Of a DNA stretch of 64,000 nucleotides, positions 45,385 to 54,441 are shown piece after piece. The notes beneath the pieces are model-generated. The model saw only the letters and a list, made by a program, of their open reading frames with translations, made no database searches and had not been told where the DNA came from. Origin of the DNA: Dietzia cinnamea NBRC 102147 (GTDB lineage: Bacteria; Actinomycetota; Actinomycetes; Mycobacteriales; Mycobacteriaceae); contig NZ_BCSW01000001.1 in assembly GCF_001571065.1 (NCBI RefSeq), positions 169,133-233,132 on the forward strand, read 5' to 3'. How positions within the stretch are numbered: position 1 is the stretch's first letter; each line of letters opens with the position of its first letter. The translations under genes and the position numbers were made by a program.

Positions 45385-46836
45385 TCCGGCGAGGCGTACC
45401 GCGAGCAGCGAGCACACCGCGACCGCCGCCAACACCGCCGCGCCGGTCCACGCCACCGGCGCGGGCCCGGCCAGCATCAGCGCGTCGAGTGCGGCGGTGG
45501 CCTGCCCGGTGGTGGTGGCGGAGGTCGCCGTGACGAGCGCGGACGGTGCGCCCCCGGCGACCCATACCCACCAAGCCGCGCCGGCCGACGCGGCGGCGAG
45601 GAGGGCCCCCACGATGCGCCCCGGCCACTCGCCGAGCACCGCGACCAGTGCGCTCCACAGGGCGGAGGAGGCGACGACGACGAGGGCGACCACCGCCACG
45701 ACCGCGGCCACCCCGGCCGCGGAGAGGCCGTCCGCGGTGGCCACCGCCCACGCGGACAGGCCCGCGGTGAGCAGGGTCAGGGCCAGGACGGACTCGGCGC
45801 GCGACGAGCCGGGCCGGCGGACGAGTTGGACGAGCAGGGCGCCGAGCACGGCGGCGGCGGCCACGCCGAGGATCCCGGCGGAGGTTCGCCGCTGGGCGTC
45901 GTCGGCGGCTGCGGCGGCGGCCGGCGCGGCCTCGCCCTGTTCGGCGGCCAGCGCGCGCCCGGTCCTGCCGATGGCGTCCTGGGTGCGGCCGGCGGAGTCG
46001 GCGACGCTCGCCGCACCGTCGCGCAGGGCGTCGGCGCCGGTGGAGAGTTCCCCCGCCCCGGTGGCGAGTTCGCGGGCACCGCGGGTGGCCTCGTAGACGC
46101 CGTCGCGCAGGTCCGCCCCGGGTTGGGAGAGCTGGCGGGCCAGTTCGGCGGCGCCGGAGTCGAGCCGGTCGAGGTTGCTCAGGGTGTTCTGGTCGAGCCC
46201 CTGGGCGGAGAGCTGGTCTCGCAGGCCGATGAGGGCGTTGCGGGCCTGGACCACCTCGGGAGCGTCCCCCCGGAGACGGGACAGGGCGTCCTCGATCGCA
46301 GTGGAGACCTGCCCCTGGATGACGGCGACCCCGCGGACCGCGCCGACGACCTGCCGGACCCCGCCGGCCACCTCGTCGGCGCCCGTGCCGGCCTGGCCCA
46401 TCCCGGCCTGCAGCTGCTCCATGCCGGCGGCGAGCTCGGCCGAACCGTCGCGGAGTTGCCCGGCCCCGTCGGCGAGCTCGGCTGAGCCGGAGCGGAGCTG
46501 CTCGGTGCCGGCGACGGTGAAGGAGGAGTTGGCCGACGCCTCGGACAGCGCGGAGCGCAGGGGCCCTCCGGCCCCGGGGGCGGCCTCCTCCTGCTGGGGC
46601 GTCGGGCCGACCACCGCCCACAGCGCGGCGAGCACCAGGGGTGCGATGACGAGCACCAGGCCCGCGAGCCGGCGGAGCGGACCCGGCCCGCCCGCGGGCG
46701 CGGGGGCGGGGGCGGGTGCGGCCTCGGGATCGGCCGCGCCGCTCGGCCCGGGCTCGTGGGCGGACGGGGGGTCGCCGACCGGGGTGAGTACGTCGGTGTC
46801 CACTGAGGGGCCGGAGGGGCAATCCGAGGTGGTCAT
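45364..46836 (-). CDS. YhgE/Pip-like membrane protein with heptad-type Gly/Leu repeats
   Basis: A 490-residue protein. After a Pro/Ala-rich cytoplasmic start, one membrane helix lies at about residues 58-75. Residues about 100-300 carry repeats of the kind G-x-x-Q/E-L-x-x-G-x-x-E-L-x-x-G (S-G-S-A-E-L-A-D-G-A-G-Q-L-R-D-G-S-A-E-L), as in the extracytoplasmic part of YhgE and related ABC-2-superfamily proteins. The C-terminal 180 residues contain about five to six membrane helices. In Bacillus-group bacteria homologs are phage receptors or secretion-linked; here the role is unknown. TACGAT lies six bases before the ATG. Confidence 0.75.
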   Translation of the reverse strand: MTTSDCPSGPSVDTDVLTPVGDPPSAHEPGPSGAADPEAAPAPAPAPAGGPGPLRRLAGLVLVIAPLVLAALWAVVGPTPQQEEAAPGAGGPLRSALSEASANSSFTVAGTEQLRSGSAELADGAGQLRDGSAELAAGMEQLQAGMGQAGTGADEVAGGVRQVVGAVRGVAVIQGQVSTAIEDALSRLRGDAPEVVQARNALIGLRDQLSAQGLDQNTLSNLDRLDSGAAELARQLSQPGADLRDGVYEATRGARELATGAGELSTGADALRDGAASVADSAGRTQDAIGRTGRALAAEQGEAAPAAAAAADDAQRRTSAGILGVAAAAVLGALLVQLVRRPGSSRAESVLALTLLTAGLSAWAVATADGLSAAGVAAVVAVVALVVVASSALWSALVAVLGEWPGRIVGALLAAASAGAAWWVWVAGGAPSALVTATSATTTGQATAALDALMLAGPAPVAWTGAAVLAAVAVCSLLAVRLAGRPRARR

Positions 46837-46842
46837 GGCCGG

Positions 46843-46848
46843 ATCGTA
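46843..46848 (-). promoter_or_regulatory. -10 hexamer of a probable leaderless promoter (YhgE-like gene)
   Basis: TACGAT on the minus strand, six bases before the ATG at 46836. Confidence 0.5.
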
Positions 46849-46915
46849 ATCCGGTGGGGTGCGGGTTCCCGCAGGTCACTCGGCATGCCCCCGTATCGGT
46901 GTCCGAGGGGGTTGT

Positions 46916-46921
46916 TAGACT
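46916..46921 (+). promoter_or_regulatory. -10 hexamer, probable mrp operon promoter
   Basis: TAGACT, giving a 5' leader of about 90 bases before the ATG at 47018, which has an AGGAAGGAG ribosome site. Confidence 0.45.
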
Positions 46922-47017
46922 CTGGCCTGTCCCGCACCCCCGATCCGGGCACTCGTTCGCCCGCATCGCCGCACGCCACCGCACAGCGACCTCTGCCGCG
47001 CCGGGCAGGAAGGAGCC

Positions 47018-50000
47018 ATGAGCCCCGTCCTCGCGATCGCCTCGGCCGGCCTGGCTACGCTTCTCGCGTGGCCGCTCACGAGGTGGCTCGGGCGCGGTGC
47101 GGGATGGCCGCTCGCAGCGCTCTACCTCCTGGGCGCGTTCGCCCTCCTGTCGCCGCTCTCGCTGGCCCTGTCGGGGATGCCCACCGAGGTGGTGCGGATC
47201 CCCTGGGTGCCGGCCCGCCACTGGACCCTGGACCTGTTCGCCGATCCCACCGGACTGCTCTTCGCGATGCTCGCGCTGGTGATCGGCGCTGTGGTGTTGA
47301 TCTACTCGTCGTCGTACCTGTCCGGCGGTGAGGCGCACGGCGACGGCCGGGCCCGGACGCGCGGCCCACAGCACTACGGCTTCTTCCAGCTCATGACCCT
47401 GTTCACGGTCTCGATGCTGGGACTCGTGCTCACCGACTCCATGGTGCTGCTGTACGTGTGCTGGGAGCTCACGTCGCTCGCGTCGTTCGCGCTGATCGCC
47501 AACTCGGGCCGCCCCGCGTACGCCTCCGCCTTCCGCACGCTCACCGTGACGGTCGTCGGCGGTCTCGTGCTGCTGGGCGCGCTCGTGGCCATGTGGATCC
47601 GCACCGGCACCACCTCGATCTCCGAGGCCCTGTCCCACGACGTCTGGTACACCGATCCCGGGTTCACCGCGGCCGTCGCCGCGGCCGTGGCGACGGCCGC
47701 GTTCACCAAGTCCGCGCAGTTCCCGTTCCACTTCTGGCTGCCCGACGCCATGGCCGCCGCGACCCCCGTGAGCGCGTACCTGCACGCGGCCGCGGTCGTG
47801 AAGGCCGGCATCTTCCTGTTCATGCGGTTCTCCCCCGCCTTCCACGACGTCCCCGTCTGGAACGCCCTGCTCGTGTCCGTCGGCATGGGCACGGCCGTGA
47901 TGGCGGCCGTGTTCGCGCTGCAGAAGACCGACCTCAAGCAGCTCATGGCGTACTCCACCGTGAGCCAGCTGGGCTGGATCACCGCGGCGATCGGCGTGGG
48001 GACCCAGGAGGCGCTCGCCGCCGCCGCGCTGCACACCGTCGCCCACGCCCTGTTCAAGTCCGGCCTGTTCATGCTGGTCGGCGTGATCGACCACGAGGCC
48101 GGCGCGCGCGACATCCGCGACCTGGGCCCTCTGTGGCGGCGCATGCCGTGGGCGTTCGGCGCCACCGTGCTCGGCGCGGCCGCCATGGCCGCCGTCCCGC
48201 CGACCCTGGGCTTCGTGTCCAAGGAGTCCATGCTCATCGCGTTCGGCGACGTCGCCGGCGGGCAGCCCGTCGCGGTGACCGCGCTGCTCACCGCCGCGGT
48301 GATCGGGGCGATCCTCACCTTCCTCTACTGCGCGCGGATCGTCCTGGGCGGCTTCCTCGGCGCCTACCGCGACCCCTCCCGTCCCGCGAAGGACGTGGAC
48401 GAGGTCCACGAGGCACCGGTTCGGTTATGGCTTCCCGCGGCCCTGCCCGCGGCGATCGGGCTGCCACTGTCACTGGTGGTGTGGGTCTTCGACGTACCGA
48501 TGTCCGCGGTGGCGGAGGCCGCGGCCGGGCCGTTCGGCTGGCGGCCACACGAGCCGGGCGTCGGCGTCGTCTATGGCACCCCGCCCGCCGGGACGATCGA
48601 CGATCTCACCCACGAGGCCCACTTCGTCCTGTGGCACGGGCTCACCCTCGAGGTCGGGCTCACCGCTCTGATCCTCGTGGTCGGCGCTTTGCTGGTGTGG
48701 CGCCGCCGCGCGGTCGACCGCCTGCTGGACCGAGAGCTGCTGCCGTTCACCGGCGCCTCCGTGCTGGAGTCCCTGACCTCCGCCGTCACCCGCGCCGGGC
48801 GCGCCCTCGTCCGGCCCACCGCGTCGGATTCGCCCGCCCGTCACGCCGGCGCGCTGCTGGCCGTCCTCACCGTCTACGCGGTCGGTATCGGCGGATGGGC
48901 ACTGGCCACCGGCACGACGATCCCCCCGCGCGTCGGGGGACTCGACAGGTCGATCGACGTCGTCCTGCTCATCGTCGTGATCGTCGGCGTCCTCGGACTG
49001 TGCGCCGCCCACTCCCGGCTCGCCGCGGCCGTGCTGCTGTCCGCGGTCGGCATCGCCGTGACCATCCAGATCTTCGGACTCGGGGCACCCGATGTCGGCA
49101 TGACCCAACTCCTGGTCGAGGCCCTCACCGTCATCATGTTCGTGCTGGTCCTTCGGCGCCTGCCCCGCGATTTCATCGCCGCCTCCCGCCCCCGGAACAC
49201 CGCTGCCATCATCCTGGCCGTGCTGTCGGGGATCACGGCCACCATCGGCGTCCTCGTCTTCACCGGACGCCGCGAGCGGTCCCCGGTCGGCATGTACCTG
49301 CTGGAGAACGGGCCGGAGATCACCGGCGGCAGCAACGTCGTCAACACCATCCTGGTGGAGTTCCGTGCGCTCGACACCTTCGGCGAGGTCGCCGTTCTGG
49401 GTGTCGCCGGCATCGCGATCCTCGGGGTCCTCGGCTCGGTGCGGGCCACCGCCCTGGCCATCGACCCGCCGCCCGCCGCCGACCCGCTGCCGGGCACCGT
49501 GCAGAGCACCGGGACCGCGGCGGAGGCGCTGGAGGACGCCACCCGCAACACCGTGCCGCTGAAGCTGCTCGCGCGCGCCGTGACGCCGATCCTCGGTGTG
49601 GTCTCCGTGATGCTGCTGTGGCGCGGCCACAACGAGCCCGGCGGCGGGTTCATCGCGGCCCTCGTCGCCGCCTGCGCGTTCGCGTTGATCTATCTCGCCC
49701 GTGAGTCGGACCGCCCGGTGAGCCGGCCGTCCACCCCGGTCGCGCTCATCGGCGGCGGACTCGTCGTGGCGGGTCTCACCGGCATCGGTGGTTACTTTCT
49801 CGGGCAGTTCCTCCAGCCCGCCCACTGGTACGTGGCGGGACAGCACCTGTCGAGCGCCCTCATCTTCGATCTCGGCGTCTTCGCCGGCGTGCTCGGCCTG
49901 GTCATGACCGCCTTCAACACGCTCGGCGCGGGACGCGCACCCATCGAGGTGGTCCCCGGCCCGGATGAGCCCGACACCGGTCGGCGTGTGAGCGCGCGCG

Positions 50001-50089
50001 GTCGCCGGGCCCGGCAGGACGCGAGCCCCGGCCGGGATCGTGACGGGGATCGCGGCGAGGGCCGCGGCGTCGAGGAGGTCGCCCCGTGA
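47018..50089 (+). CDS. mrpA: Mrp Na+/H+ antiporter subunit A-B fusion
   Basis: A 1023-residue polytopic protein, the largest subunit of the seven-part Mrp cation/proton antiporter. Residues 1-780 are the NuoL-like MrpA part with the proton-channel segment (Y-V-C-W-E-L-T-S near 146, F-T-K-S-A-Q-F-P-F-H-F-W-L-P-D-A-M near 230, and L-M-A-Y-S-T-V-S-Q near 310). The C-terminal part (L-L-A-R-A-V-T-P-I-L-G onward, about residue 850) is MrpB with G-H-N-E-P-G-G-G-F. The extra A/B fusion explains the lack of a separate mrpB. Last ~30 residues are a charged tail. Every following mrp gene overlaps its predecessor by four bases. Confidence 0.95.
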   Translation: MSPVLAIASAGLATLLAWPLTRWLGRGAGWPLAALYLLGAFALLSPLSLALSGMPTEVVRIPWVPARHWTLDLFADPTGLLFAMLALVIGAVVLIYSSSYLSGGEAHGDGRARTRGPQHYGFFQLMTLFTVSMLGLVLTDSMVLLYVCWELTSLASFALIANSGRPAYASAFRTLTVTVVGGLVLLGALVAMWIRTGTTSISEALSHDVWYTDPGFTAAVAAAVATAAFTKSAQFPFHFWLPDAMAAATPVSAYLHAAAVVKAGIFLFMRFSPAFHDVPVWNALLVSVGMGTAVMAAVFALQKTDLKQLMAYSTVSQLGWITAAIGVGTQEALAAAALHTVAHALFKSGLFMLVGVIDHEAGARDIRDLGPLWRRMPWAFGATVLGAAAMAAVPPTLGFVSKESMLIAFGDVAGGQPVAVTALLTAAVIGAILTFLYCARIVLGGFLGAYRDPSRPAKDVDEVHEAPVRLWLPAALPAAIGLPLSLVVWVFDVPMSAVAEAAAGPFGWRPHEPGVGVVYGTPPAGTIDDLTHEAHFVLWHGLTLEVGLTALILVVGALLVWRRRAVDRLLDRELLPFTGASVLESLTSAVTRAGRALVRPTASDSPARHAGALLAVLTVYAVGIGGWALATGTTIPPRVGGLDRSIDVVLLIVVIVGVLGLCAAHSRLAAAVLLSAVGIAVTIQIFGLGAPDVGMTQLLVEALTVIMFVLVLRRLPRDFIAASRPRNTAAIILAVLSGITATIGVLVFTGRRERSPVGMYLLENGPEITGGSNVVNTILVEFRALDTFGEVAVLGVAGIAILGVLGSVRATALAIDPPPAADPLPGTVQSTGTAAEALEDATRNTVPLKLLARAVTPILGVVSVMLLWRGHNEPGGGFIAALVAACAFALIYLARESDRPVSRPSTPVALIGGGLVVAGLTGIGGYFLGQFLQPAHWYVAGQHLSSALIFDLGVFAGVLGLVMTAFNTLGAGRAPIEVVPGPDEPDTGRRVSARGRRARQDASPGRDRDGDRGEGRGVEEVAP

Positions 50090-50418
50090 CGATCGCGATC
50101 ATGATCGGCGTCCTCACCGCGGGCGGCGTCTACCTGATGATGCAGCGCGGCATGGTCCGCGTGGTCTTCGGGCTGTCGCTCATCAGCCATGCCGTCAACC
50201 TCGCGCTCCTCAGCGCCGGGGTCGCCGCGTGGCGCGCCGAGCCGCTGGAGGGCGTCAACGGGCTCGACGTCTCCGCCGACCCGCTCCCCCAGGCCTTCGT
50301 CCTCACCGCGATCGTCATCACTCTCGCGGTGACCGTGTTCATGCTCTCCCTCGCCGTGGTGAGTCGCGACGACGACACCCACAACGTCCCGCCGACCGGT
50401 GAGGAGCCCGCGCCGTGA
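50086..50418 (+). CDS. mrpC: Mrp antiporter subunit C
   Basis: A 110-residue NuoK-like subunit with three membrane helices. L-I-S-H-A-V-N-L near residue 32 and T-A-I-V-I-T-L-A-V near 70 are typical MrpC/NuoK segments that carry the proton path. GTG 50086 overlaps the mrpA stop (GTGA). Confidence 0.94.
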   Translation: MTIAIMIGVLTAGGVYLMMQRGMVRVVFGLSLISHAVNLALLSAGVAAWRAEPLEGVNGLDVSADPLPQAFVLTAIVITLAVTVFMLSLAVVSRDDDTHNVPPTGEEPAP

Positions 50419-51983
50419 CCGCCCTGTTGCTGCCGCTGCTGGCCGCCATCCCGGTGATGGCCGCCGCCGTGACCGCGATCCTGCCGTCGCGCACGGTCGG
50501 CCGACTCGTGACCCTGACCGTCCCGGCGGCCACCGCGGTGGCGGGTGTCGCGCTCCTCGTGCGACACCGATCCGAGCCCGTCATCGCCGGCTCGGTCGGC
50601 GGGTTCGTCCCCGGCGTCGCGATCCCGTTCGTCTCGGACACCTTCACCGCCCTGATGCTGGTCGCCACGGGCGTGGTCGCGCTAGCGTCGTTGATCTTCT
50701 GTGACCGCACCGGGGAGTTCGGCCGCAGCCGCTACTTCGCACCGCTCGCGCTGCTGCTCCTCGCGGGGGCCAACGGCGCCCTGCTCACCGGCGACCTGTT
50801 CAACCTCTTCGTCTTCGTCGAGGTCATGCTGCTGCCCTCGTACGCCCTCATCGCCATGACGGGCACGTGGCGGCGCCTCGGCGTCGGCCGGTTGTTCGTC
50901 GTCATCAACCTCCTCACCTCGACACTGCTTCTCGCCGGCGTCGGCTTCGTCTACGCGTCCGCGGGCACCGTCAACCTCGCCGTACTCGCAGGTGCCGCGC
51001 AGGAGGACGGACGCGTCGCCGCCGCGGTGAGTGTCGTGCTGATCGCGCTCTGCATCAAGGCCGGTGCCGTGCCGGTCCACGGCTGGCTGCCGCGCGCCTA
51101 CCCCGGGACCTCCTCCGGCGTCATGGCGCTGTTCTCGGCACTGCACACCAAGGTCGCCCTCTACGCGGTCATCCGCATCTGGGCGACCGTGTTCGACCTC
51201 GACCCCGCGTGGGGGCGGGTCCTGCTGGTGGTCGCGCTCGTGACCACCTTGTGGGGCGCCGTCGCCTCGGCCTCCCCGGTCGGGGTCCGCGAGATCCTCG
51301 CGTGGCAGATGGTCTCGGGCGTCGGCGTCATCCTCGCCGCCCTGGCCGTCGCGCAAGCCCCCGGCGGGGCGATCGTCTACATGATCCACCACATGGTGAC
51401 CATCGGCGCGTTGGTGATGCTGTTCGGCGCCGCCGAGCACGTCTACCGCAGCGGGCAGCTCGGCGGGCTGTCCGGGCTGTGGTACCGCGATCGCCCGCTG
51501 GCCGTCCTCATCGTGATCGCGATCGCGGCCCTCGTCGGACTGCCCCCCACCTCGGGACTGATCGGCAAGCTCGAGGTCGTCGACGCCGCCCTCGGGGCGG
51601 GCGGCGCGTGGGGGGTCGTCACCGTCGTCGTCGTCCTCGTCGCCTCCCTCATCGGCCTCGTCGCCATGCTCCGGCTGTGGCGCGGCACCATGTGGGGCGG
51701 TCCGTCGCTCGGACACACGGGTGACGCCGATCCCTGCGACGAGGACGAGGAGGGCGACGAGGACGGCGATGAAGCCCGCCCGGCTCCCCGCGTGCCCGCG
51801 GGACTGCTCGTGCCCGGCGGTGCACTCGCCGCCGTGTCCGTGGTGTTCTTCCTCGGCTACGGAGCGGTCGCGCCCGAGGTGGACCGGGCGGTCACCGGCC
51901 TCGTCGACACCGACGCCTACGTCACGGCCGTCCTCGACGGACCGGAGGCCGTGACGGAGTCGACGATCGGGGGCGCCTCGTGA
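50415..51983 (+). CDS. mrpD: Mrp antiporter subunit D
   Basis: A 522-residue NuoM/N-like channel subunit with about 14 membrane helices. The proton-translocation Glu lies in F-V-E-V-M-L-L-P-S-Y near residue 136, and the Lys in I-K-A-G-A-V-P-V-H-G-W-L-P near 215. An acidic cytoplasmic loop (D-P-C-D-E-D-E-E-G-D-E-D) interrupts the C-terminal part, which is unusual. GTG 50415 overlaps the mrpC stop (GTGA). Confidence 0.95.
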   Translation: MTALLLPLLAAIPVMAAAVTAILPSRTVGRLVTLTVPAATAVAGVALLVRHRSEPVIAGSVGGFVPGVAIPFVSDTFTALMLVATGVVALASLIFCDRTGEFGRSRYFAPLALLLLAGANGALLTGDLFNLFVFVEVMLLPSYALIAMTGTWRRLGVGRLFVVINLLTSTLLLAGVGFVYASAGTVNLAVLAGAAQEDGRVAAAVSVVLIALCIKAGAVPVHGWLPRAYPGTSSGVMALFSALHTKVALYAVIRIWATVFDLDPAWGRVLLVVALVTTLWGAVASASPVGVREILAWQMVSGVGVILAALAVAQAPGGAIVYMIHHMVTIGALVMLFGAAEHVYRSGQLGGLSGLWYRDRPLAVLIVIAIAALVGLPPTSGLIGKLEVVDAALGAGGAWGVVTVVVVLVASLIGLVAMLRLWRGTMWGGPSLGHTGDADPCDEDEEGDEDGDEARPAPRVPAGLLVPGGALAAVSVVFFLGYGAVAPEVDRAVTGLVDTDAYVTAVLDGPEAVTESTIGGAS

Positions 51984-52312
51984 TCCGCCGCGTGCTCCGC
52001 GCCCCGCTCGTCCTGGGCTGGCTGCTGTGGAACGTCGTCCTGTCGTCGTGGGCGCTGGCCAAGGAGGCCGTCACCCCAGGCCCCATCGGCACCCCGGTGC
52101 TGGTGCGGTACCCCATGCGCTGCCGCACCGACGTGGAGATCACCGCGCTGGCCTGGGCCATCACCGTCACGCCGGGAACTCTCGTGACGGTCATCGGCGA
52201 CGACGAGATGTGGGTCCACGTGGTGCTGGGCGGTCCACGGGAGGAGATGATTGAATTGCTCGGTCAGACGGAGAACCGGGTGCTGTCCGTCCTGCGAGGT
52301 GATGACGCGTGA
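51980..52312 (+). CDS. mrpE: Mrp antiporter subunit E
   Basis: A 110-residue subunit, shorter than the 158-residue form of Bacillus. One N-terminal membrane helix pair (L-V-L-G-W-L-L-W-N-V-V-L-S-S-W) then the soluble T-P-G-T-L-V-T-V-I-G-D domain, which is the conserved MnhE core. GTG 51980 overlaps the mrpD stop (GTGA). Confidence 0.92.
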   Translation: MIRRVLRAPLVLGWLLWNVVLSSWALAKEAVTPGPIGTPVLVRYPMRCRTDVEITALAWAITVTPGTLVTVIGDDEMWVHVVLGGPREEMIELLGQTENRVLSVLRGDDA

Positions 52313-52581
52313 GTCCGCTCCTGACGGTTCTTCTGGGGGCGTCGACCGTGATCGTCGTCGCGAGCATGGTGGTCGCGGCCGTCCGGGCCGTGCGCGGGCC
52401 CGGAGACGCCAACCGCGCCGTCATGGCCGATCTGAGCTACTTCTGCGCGGTGGCGCTGTTCGTGCTGTTCGTCATCCGCCAGGGGTCCGCGGTGGCGCTG
52501 GACGTCGTCATGCTCGGCTCCCTCATCGGGATCCTCTCGACCGTCGCGCTCGCGCGGTTGCTCTCCCGGGGACAACGGTGA
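52309..52581 (+). CDS. mrpF: Mrp antiporter subunit F
   Basis: A 90-residue, three-helix subunit. R-A-V-R-G-P-G-D-A-N-R-A-V-M-A-D near residue 27 is the MrpF signature, whose Asp is needed for cation transport in studied systems. GTG 52309 overlaps the mrpE stop. Confidence 0.93.
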   Translation: MSPLLTVLLGASTVIVVASMVVAAVRAVRGPGDANRAVMADLSYFCAVALFVLFVIRQGSAVALDVVMLGSLIGILSTVALARLLSRGQR

Positions 52582-52937
52582 TCGCGATGGACACCTCGAT
52601 GATCACGGACCTGCTGATCGGCGTCCTGGCCCTGCTCGGGTCACTGTGTTTCCTGGTGGCCGCGGTGACCATGTCACGCGCCGGCGACGCGCTGACCCGC
52701 ATCAACATCCTGTCCGTGGCGACCGGCCTGGGCATGATGCTGTTCATCCTGTCGGCGTACGTGCACGAGCTGACCACCGGGTTCACCTGGATGGCGACCC
52801 TCATGGCACTGGTGGCGCTCGGCGCGACGGTGGTCGTCACCACGGTCGCCTCCATCACCCTGGCCCGGGCCGCCTACCGCGCCGACGGCCGGCTCGACCC
52901 GCTGACCGCCTACGACGACATCGCCGACGAGGGGTGA
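52578..52937 (+). CDS. mrpG: Mrp antiporter subunit G
   Basis: A 119-residue, three-helix subunit with the MrpG pattern F-L-V-A-A-V-T-M-S-R-A-G-D-A-L-T-R-I-N near residue 27. GTG 52578 overlaps the mrpF stop (GTGA); ATG 52587 three codons on is an alternative. mgtE follows after one base. Confidence 0.92.
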   Translation: MIAMDTSMITDLLIGVLALLGSLCFLVAAVTMSRAGDALTRINILSVATGLGMMLFILSAYVHELTTGFTWMATLMALVALGATVVVTTVASITLARAAYRADGRLDPLTAYDDIADEG

Positions 52938-52938
52938 C

Positions 52939-54324
52939 ATGACCGGGCCAGATGATGCGCGTTCGCCGGGAGCGGTGACCGTCCGCGACCCGGCCGAGGC
53001 CGCACGACGGCTCGACGCCCTCATCGGCGCAGGGGATCTGCACGCCGCGGCCGAGATGGTCGAGGCTCTGCCGCCCTCGCTGGTCGTGGATGTCCTCGAG
53101 CGCAGTGGCGCCAGGGACCGGGCCGTCGTCTTCCGGCTCCTGCCCAAGGGCACCGCCCTGGTGGTCTTCGAGGCGCTCGACCCGCCGCTGCAGTCCGAGC
53201 TGATCCGGGAACTGCACGCGGACCGTGTCAACCAGCTCTTCACCGATCTCGACCCCGACGACCGCGCCGGGCTCGTCGACGAGCTCCCCGCCCACGTGGC
53301 CACGCGGCTCCTGCGGGAGCTCGATCGCGACGAGCAGGCCCTCACCGCCGCCGTGCTCGACTACCCCACCGGCTCGGTGGGTCGACGGATGAGCCCGGAG
53401 TTCATCTCCACCCATCCCGAGGTCACCGCCGGTGCGACCCTCGAGCGGGTCCGACAGCGGATCGACGAGGCCGAGACCATCTACGCGATCCCTGTCACCG
53501 ACGACCAACGGCGGCTGGTGGGGATCGTGGGACTGAGAGCGATCATGCGTGCGGAGCCGGGCACGCCGGTGCGTGAACTCATGAACCCGGCGATCACCGC
53601 ACGCGCCCGCGAATCCGCCGAGGCGGCCGCACGCCGTTCCGCGGACGAGCGCCTCATCGCCCTCCCGGTCGTCGATGACGAGGACCGGCTGGTAGGCATC
53701 CTCACCTTCGACGACGCACTGCGGATCCTCGAGGACGCCGAGACCGAGGACACCGCACGTGCCGGTGGCTCCGAACCGCTCCGGCGCCCCTACCTCGCCA
53801 CGCCCGTGCGGACGCTGGTGCGTTCCCGCGTCGTGTGGCTGCTCGTGCTGGCGTTCGGCGCCGCGCTGACGGTGCAGGTCCTCGAGGTGTTCGAGGCGAC
53901 CATCGCGCAGGTGGTGGCACTGTCGTTGTTCGTCCCGCTCATCATCGGCACCGGCGGCAACACCGGCAATCAGGCGGCCACCACGGTCACCCGCGCGCTC
54001 GCACTCGGCGACGTGCGCCCCCGCGACGCCCTGCGGGTCCTCGGCCAGGAGATCCGGGCCGGGTTCACCCTCGGACTCGTCCTGGGTGCGGTGGGCTTCG
54101 CGGTCACCGGGCTCGTCTACGACGCCGACCTCGGCCTGGTCATCGGGCTCACGCTGCTGGCGTTGTGCACGATCGCCGCGACCGTCGGCGGGCTCATGCC
54201 GCTGCTCGCCCAGGCCGTCCGCGCGGACCCGGCCGTGTTCTCCAACCCGTTCATCACGACGTTCGTCGACGCGACGGGGCTGGTCGTGTACTTCCTGATC
54301 GCCCGAGCGGTGCTCGGCCTGTAG
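52939..54324 (+). CDS. mgtE: Magnesium channel/transporter MgtE
   Basis: A 461-residue Mg2+ channel. The N-domain (residues about 30-130, superhelical, F-R-L-L-P-K-G-T-A) and a pair of CBS domains (about 135-260) form the Mg2+ sensor, followed by five membrane helices (about 285-461) with the pore segments I-G-T-G-G-N-T-G-N-Q and T-V-G-G-L-M-P-L-L. Cotranscription with the mrp genes (one-base gap) is unusual and ties Mg2+ uptake to Na+/H+ exchange. Confidence 0.94.
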   Translation: MTGPDDARSPGAVTVRDPAEAARRLDALIGAGDLHAAAEMVEALPPSLVVDVLERSGARDRAVVFRLLPKGTALVVFEALDPPLQSELIRELHADRVNQLFTDLDPDDRAGLVDELPAHVATRLLRELDRDEQALTAAVLDYPTGSVGRRMSPEFISTHPEVTAGATLERVRQRIDEAETIYAIPVTDDQRRLVGIVGLRAIMRAEPGTPVRELMNPAITARARESAEAAARRSADERLIALPVVDDEDRLVGILTFDDALRILEDAETEDTARAGGSEPLRRPYLATPVRTLVRSRVVWLLVLAFGAALTVQVLEVFEATIAQVVALSLFVPLIIGTGGNTGNQAATTVTRALALGDVRPRDALRVLGQEIRAGFTLGLVLGAVGFAVTGLVYDADLGLVIGLTLLALCTIAATVGGLMPLLAQAVRADPAVFSNPFITTFVDATGLVVYFLIARAVLGL

Positions 54325-54345
54325 CGGTGAACCGAACGGCTCCCA

Positions 54346-54368
54346 CGGTCGGTGGAGGGAACCGACCG
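54346..54368 (+). terminator. Hairpin terminator after mgtE
   Basis: CGGTCGGT (54346-54353), loop of seven, ACCGACCG (54361-54368): perfect 8-bp stem 21 bases past the mgtE stop. It probably ends the mrp-mgtE transcript. Confidence 0.6.
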
Positions 54369-54387
54369 CAACGCCCACCCGGCCGCT

Positions 54388-54393
54388 AGTGTG
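54388..54393 (+). promoter_or_regulatory. -10 hexamer candidate for the F420-oxidoreductase gene
   Basis: A TAGTGT hexamer lies near here, about 50 bases before the ATG at 54442. Position may be off by one or two bases. Confidence 0.35.
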
Positions 54394-54441
54394 ACCCTCA
54401 TCACCCGATCCGGGGTGACGGTCCGCCGCCAGAGGGTGCCC

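Noticed and set aside
44045..48409. A 1454-codon open frame on the minus strand
   Set aside because: It runs opposite three well-identified genes (acyl-CoA oxidase-like, YhgE-like, mrpA) and its translation is Arg/Gly/Pro/His-rich with no domain. Long antisense frames are usual in DNA this GC-rich.
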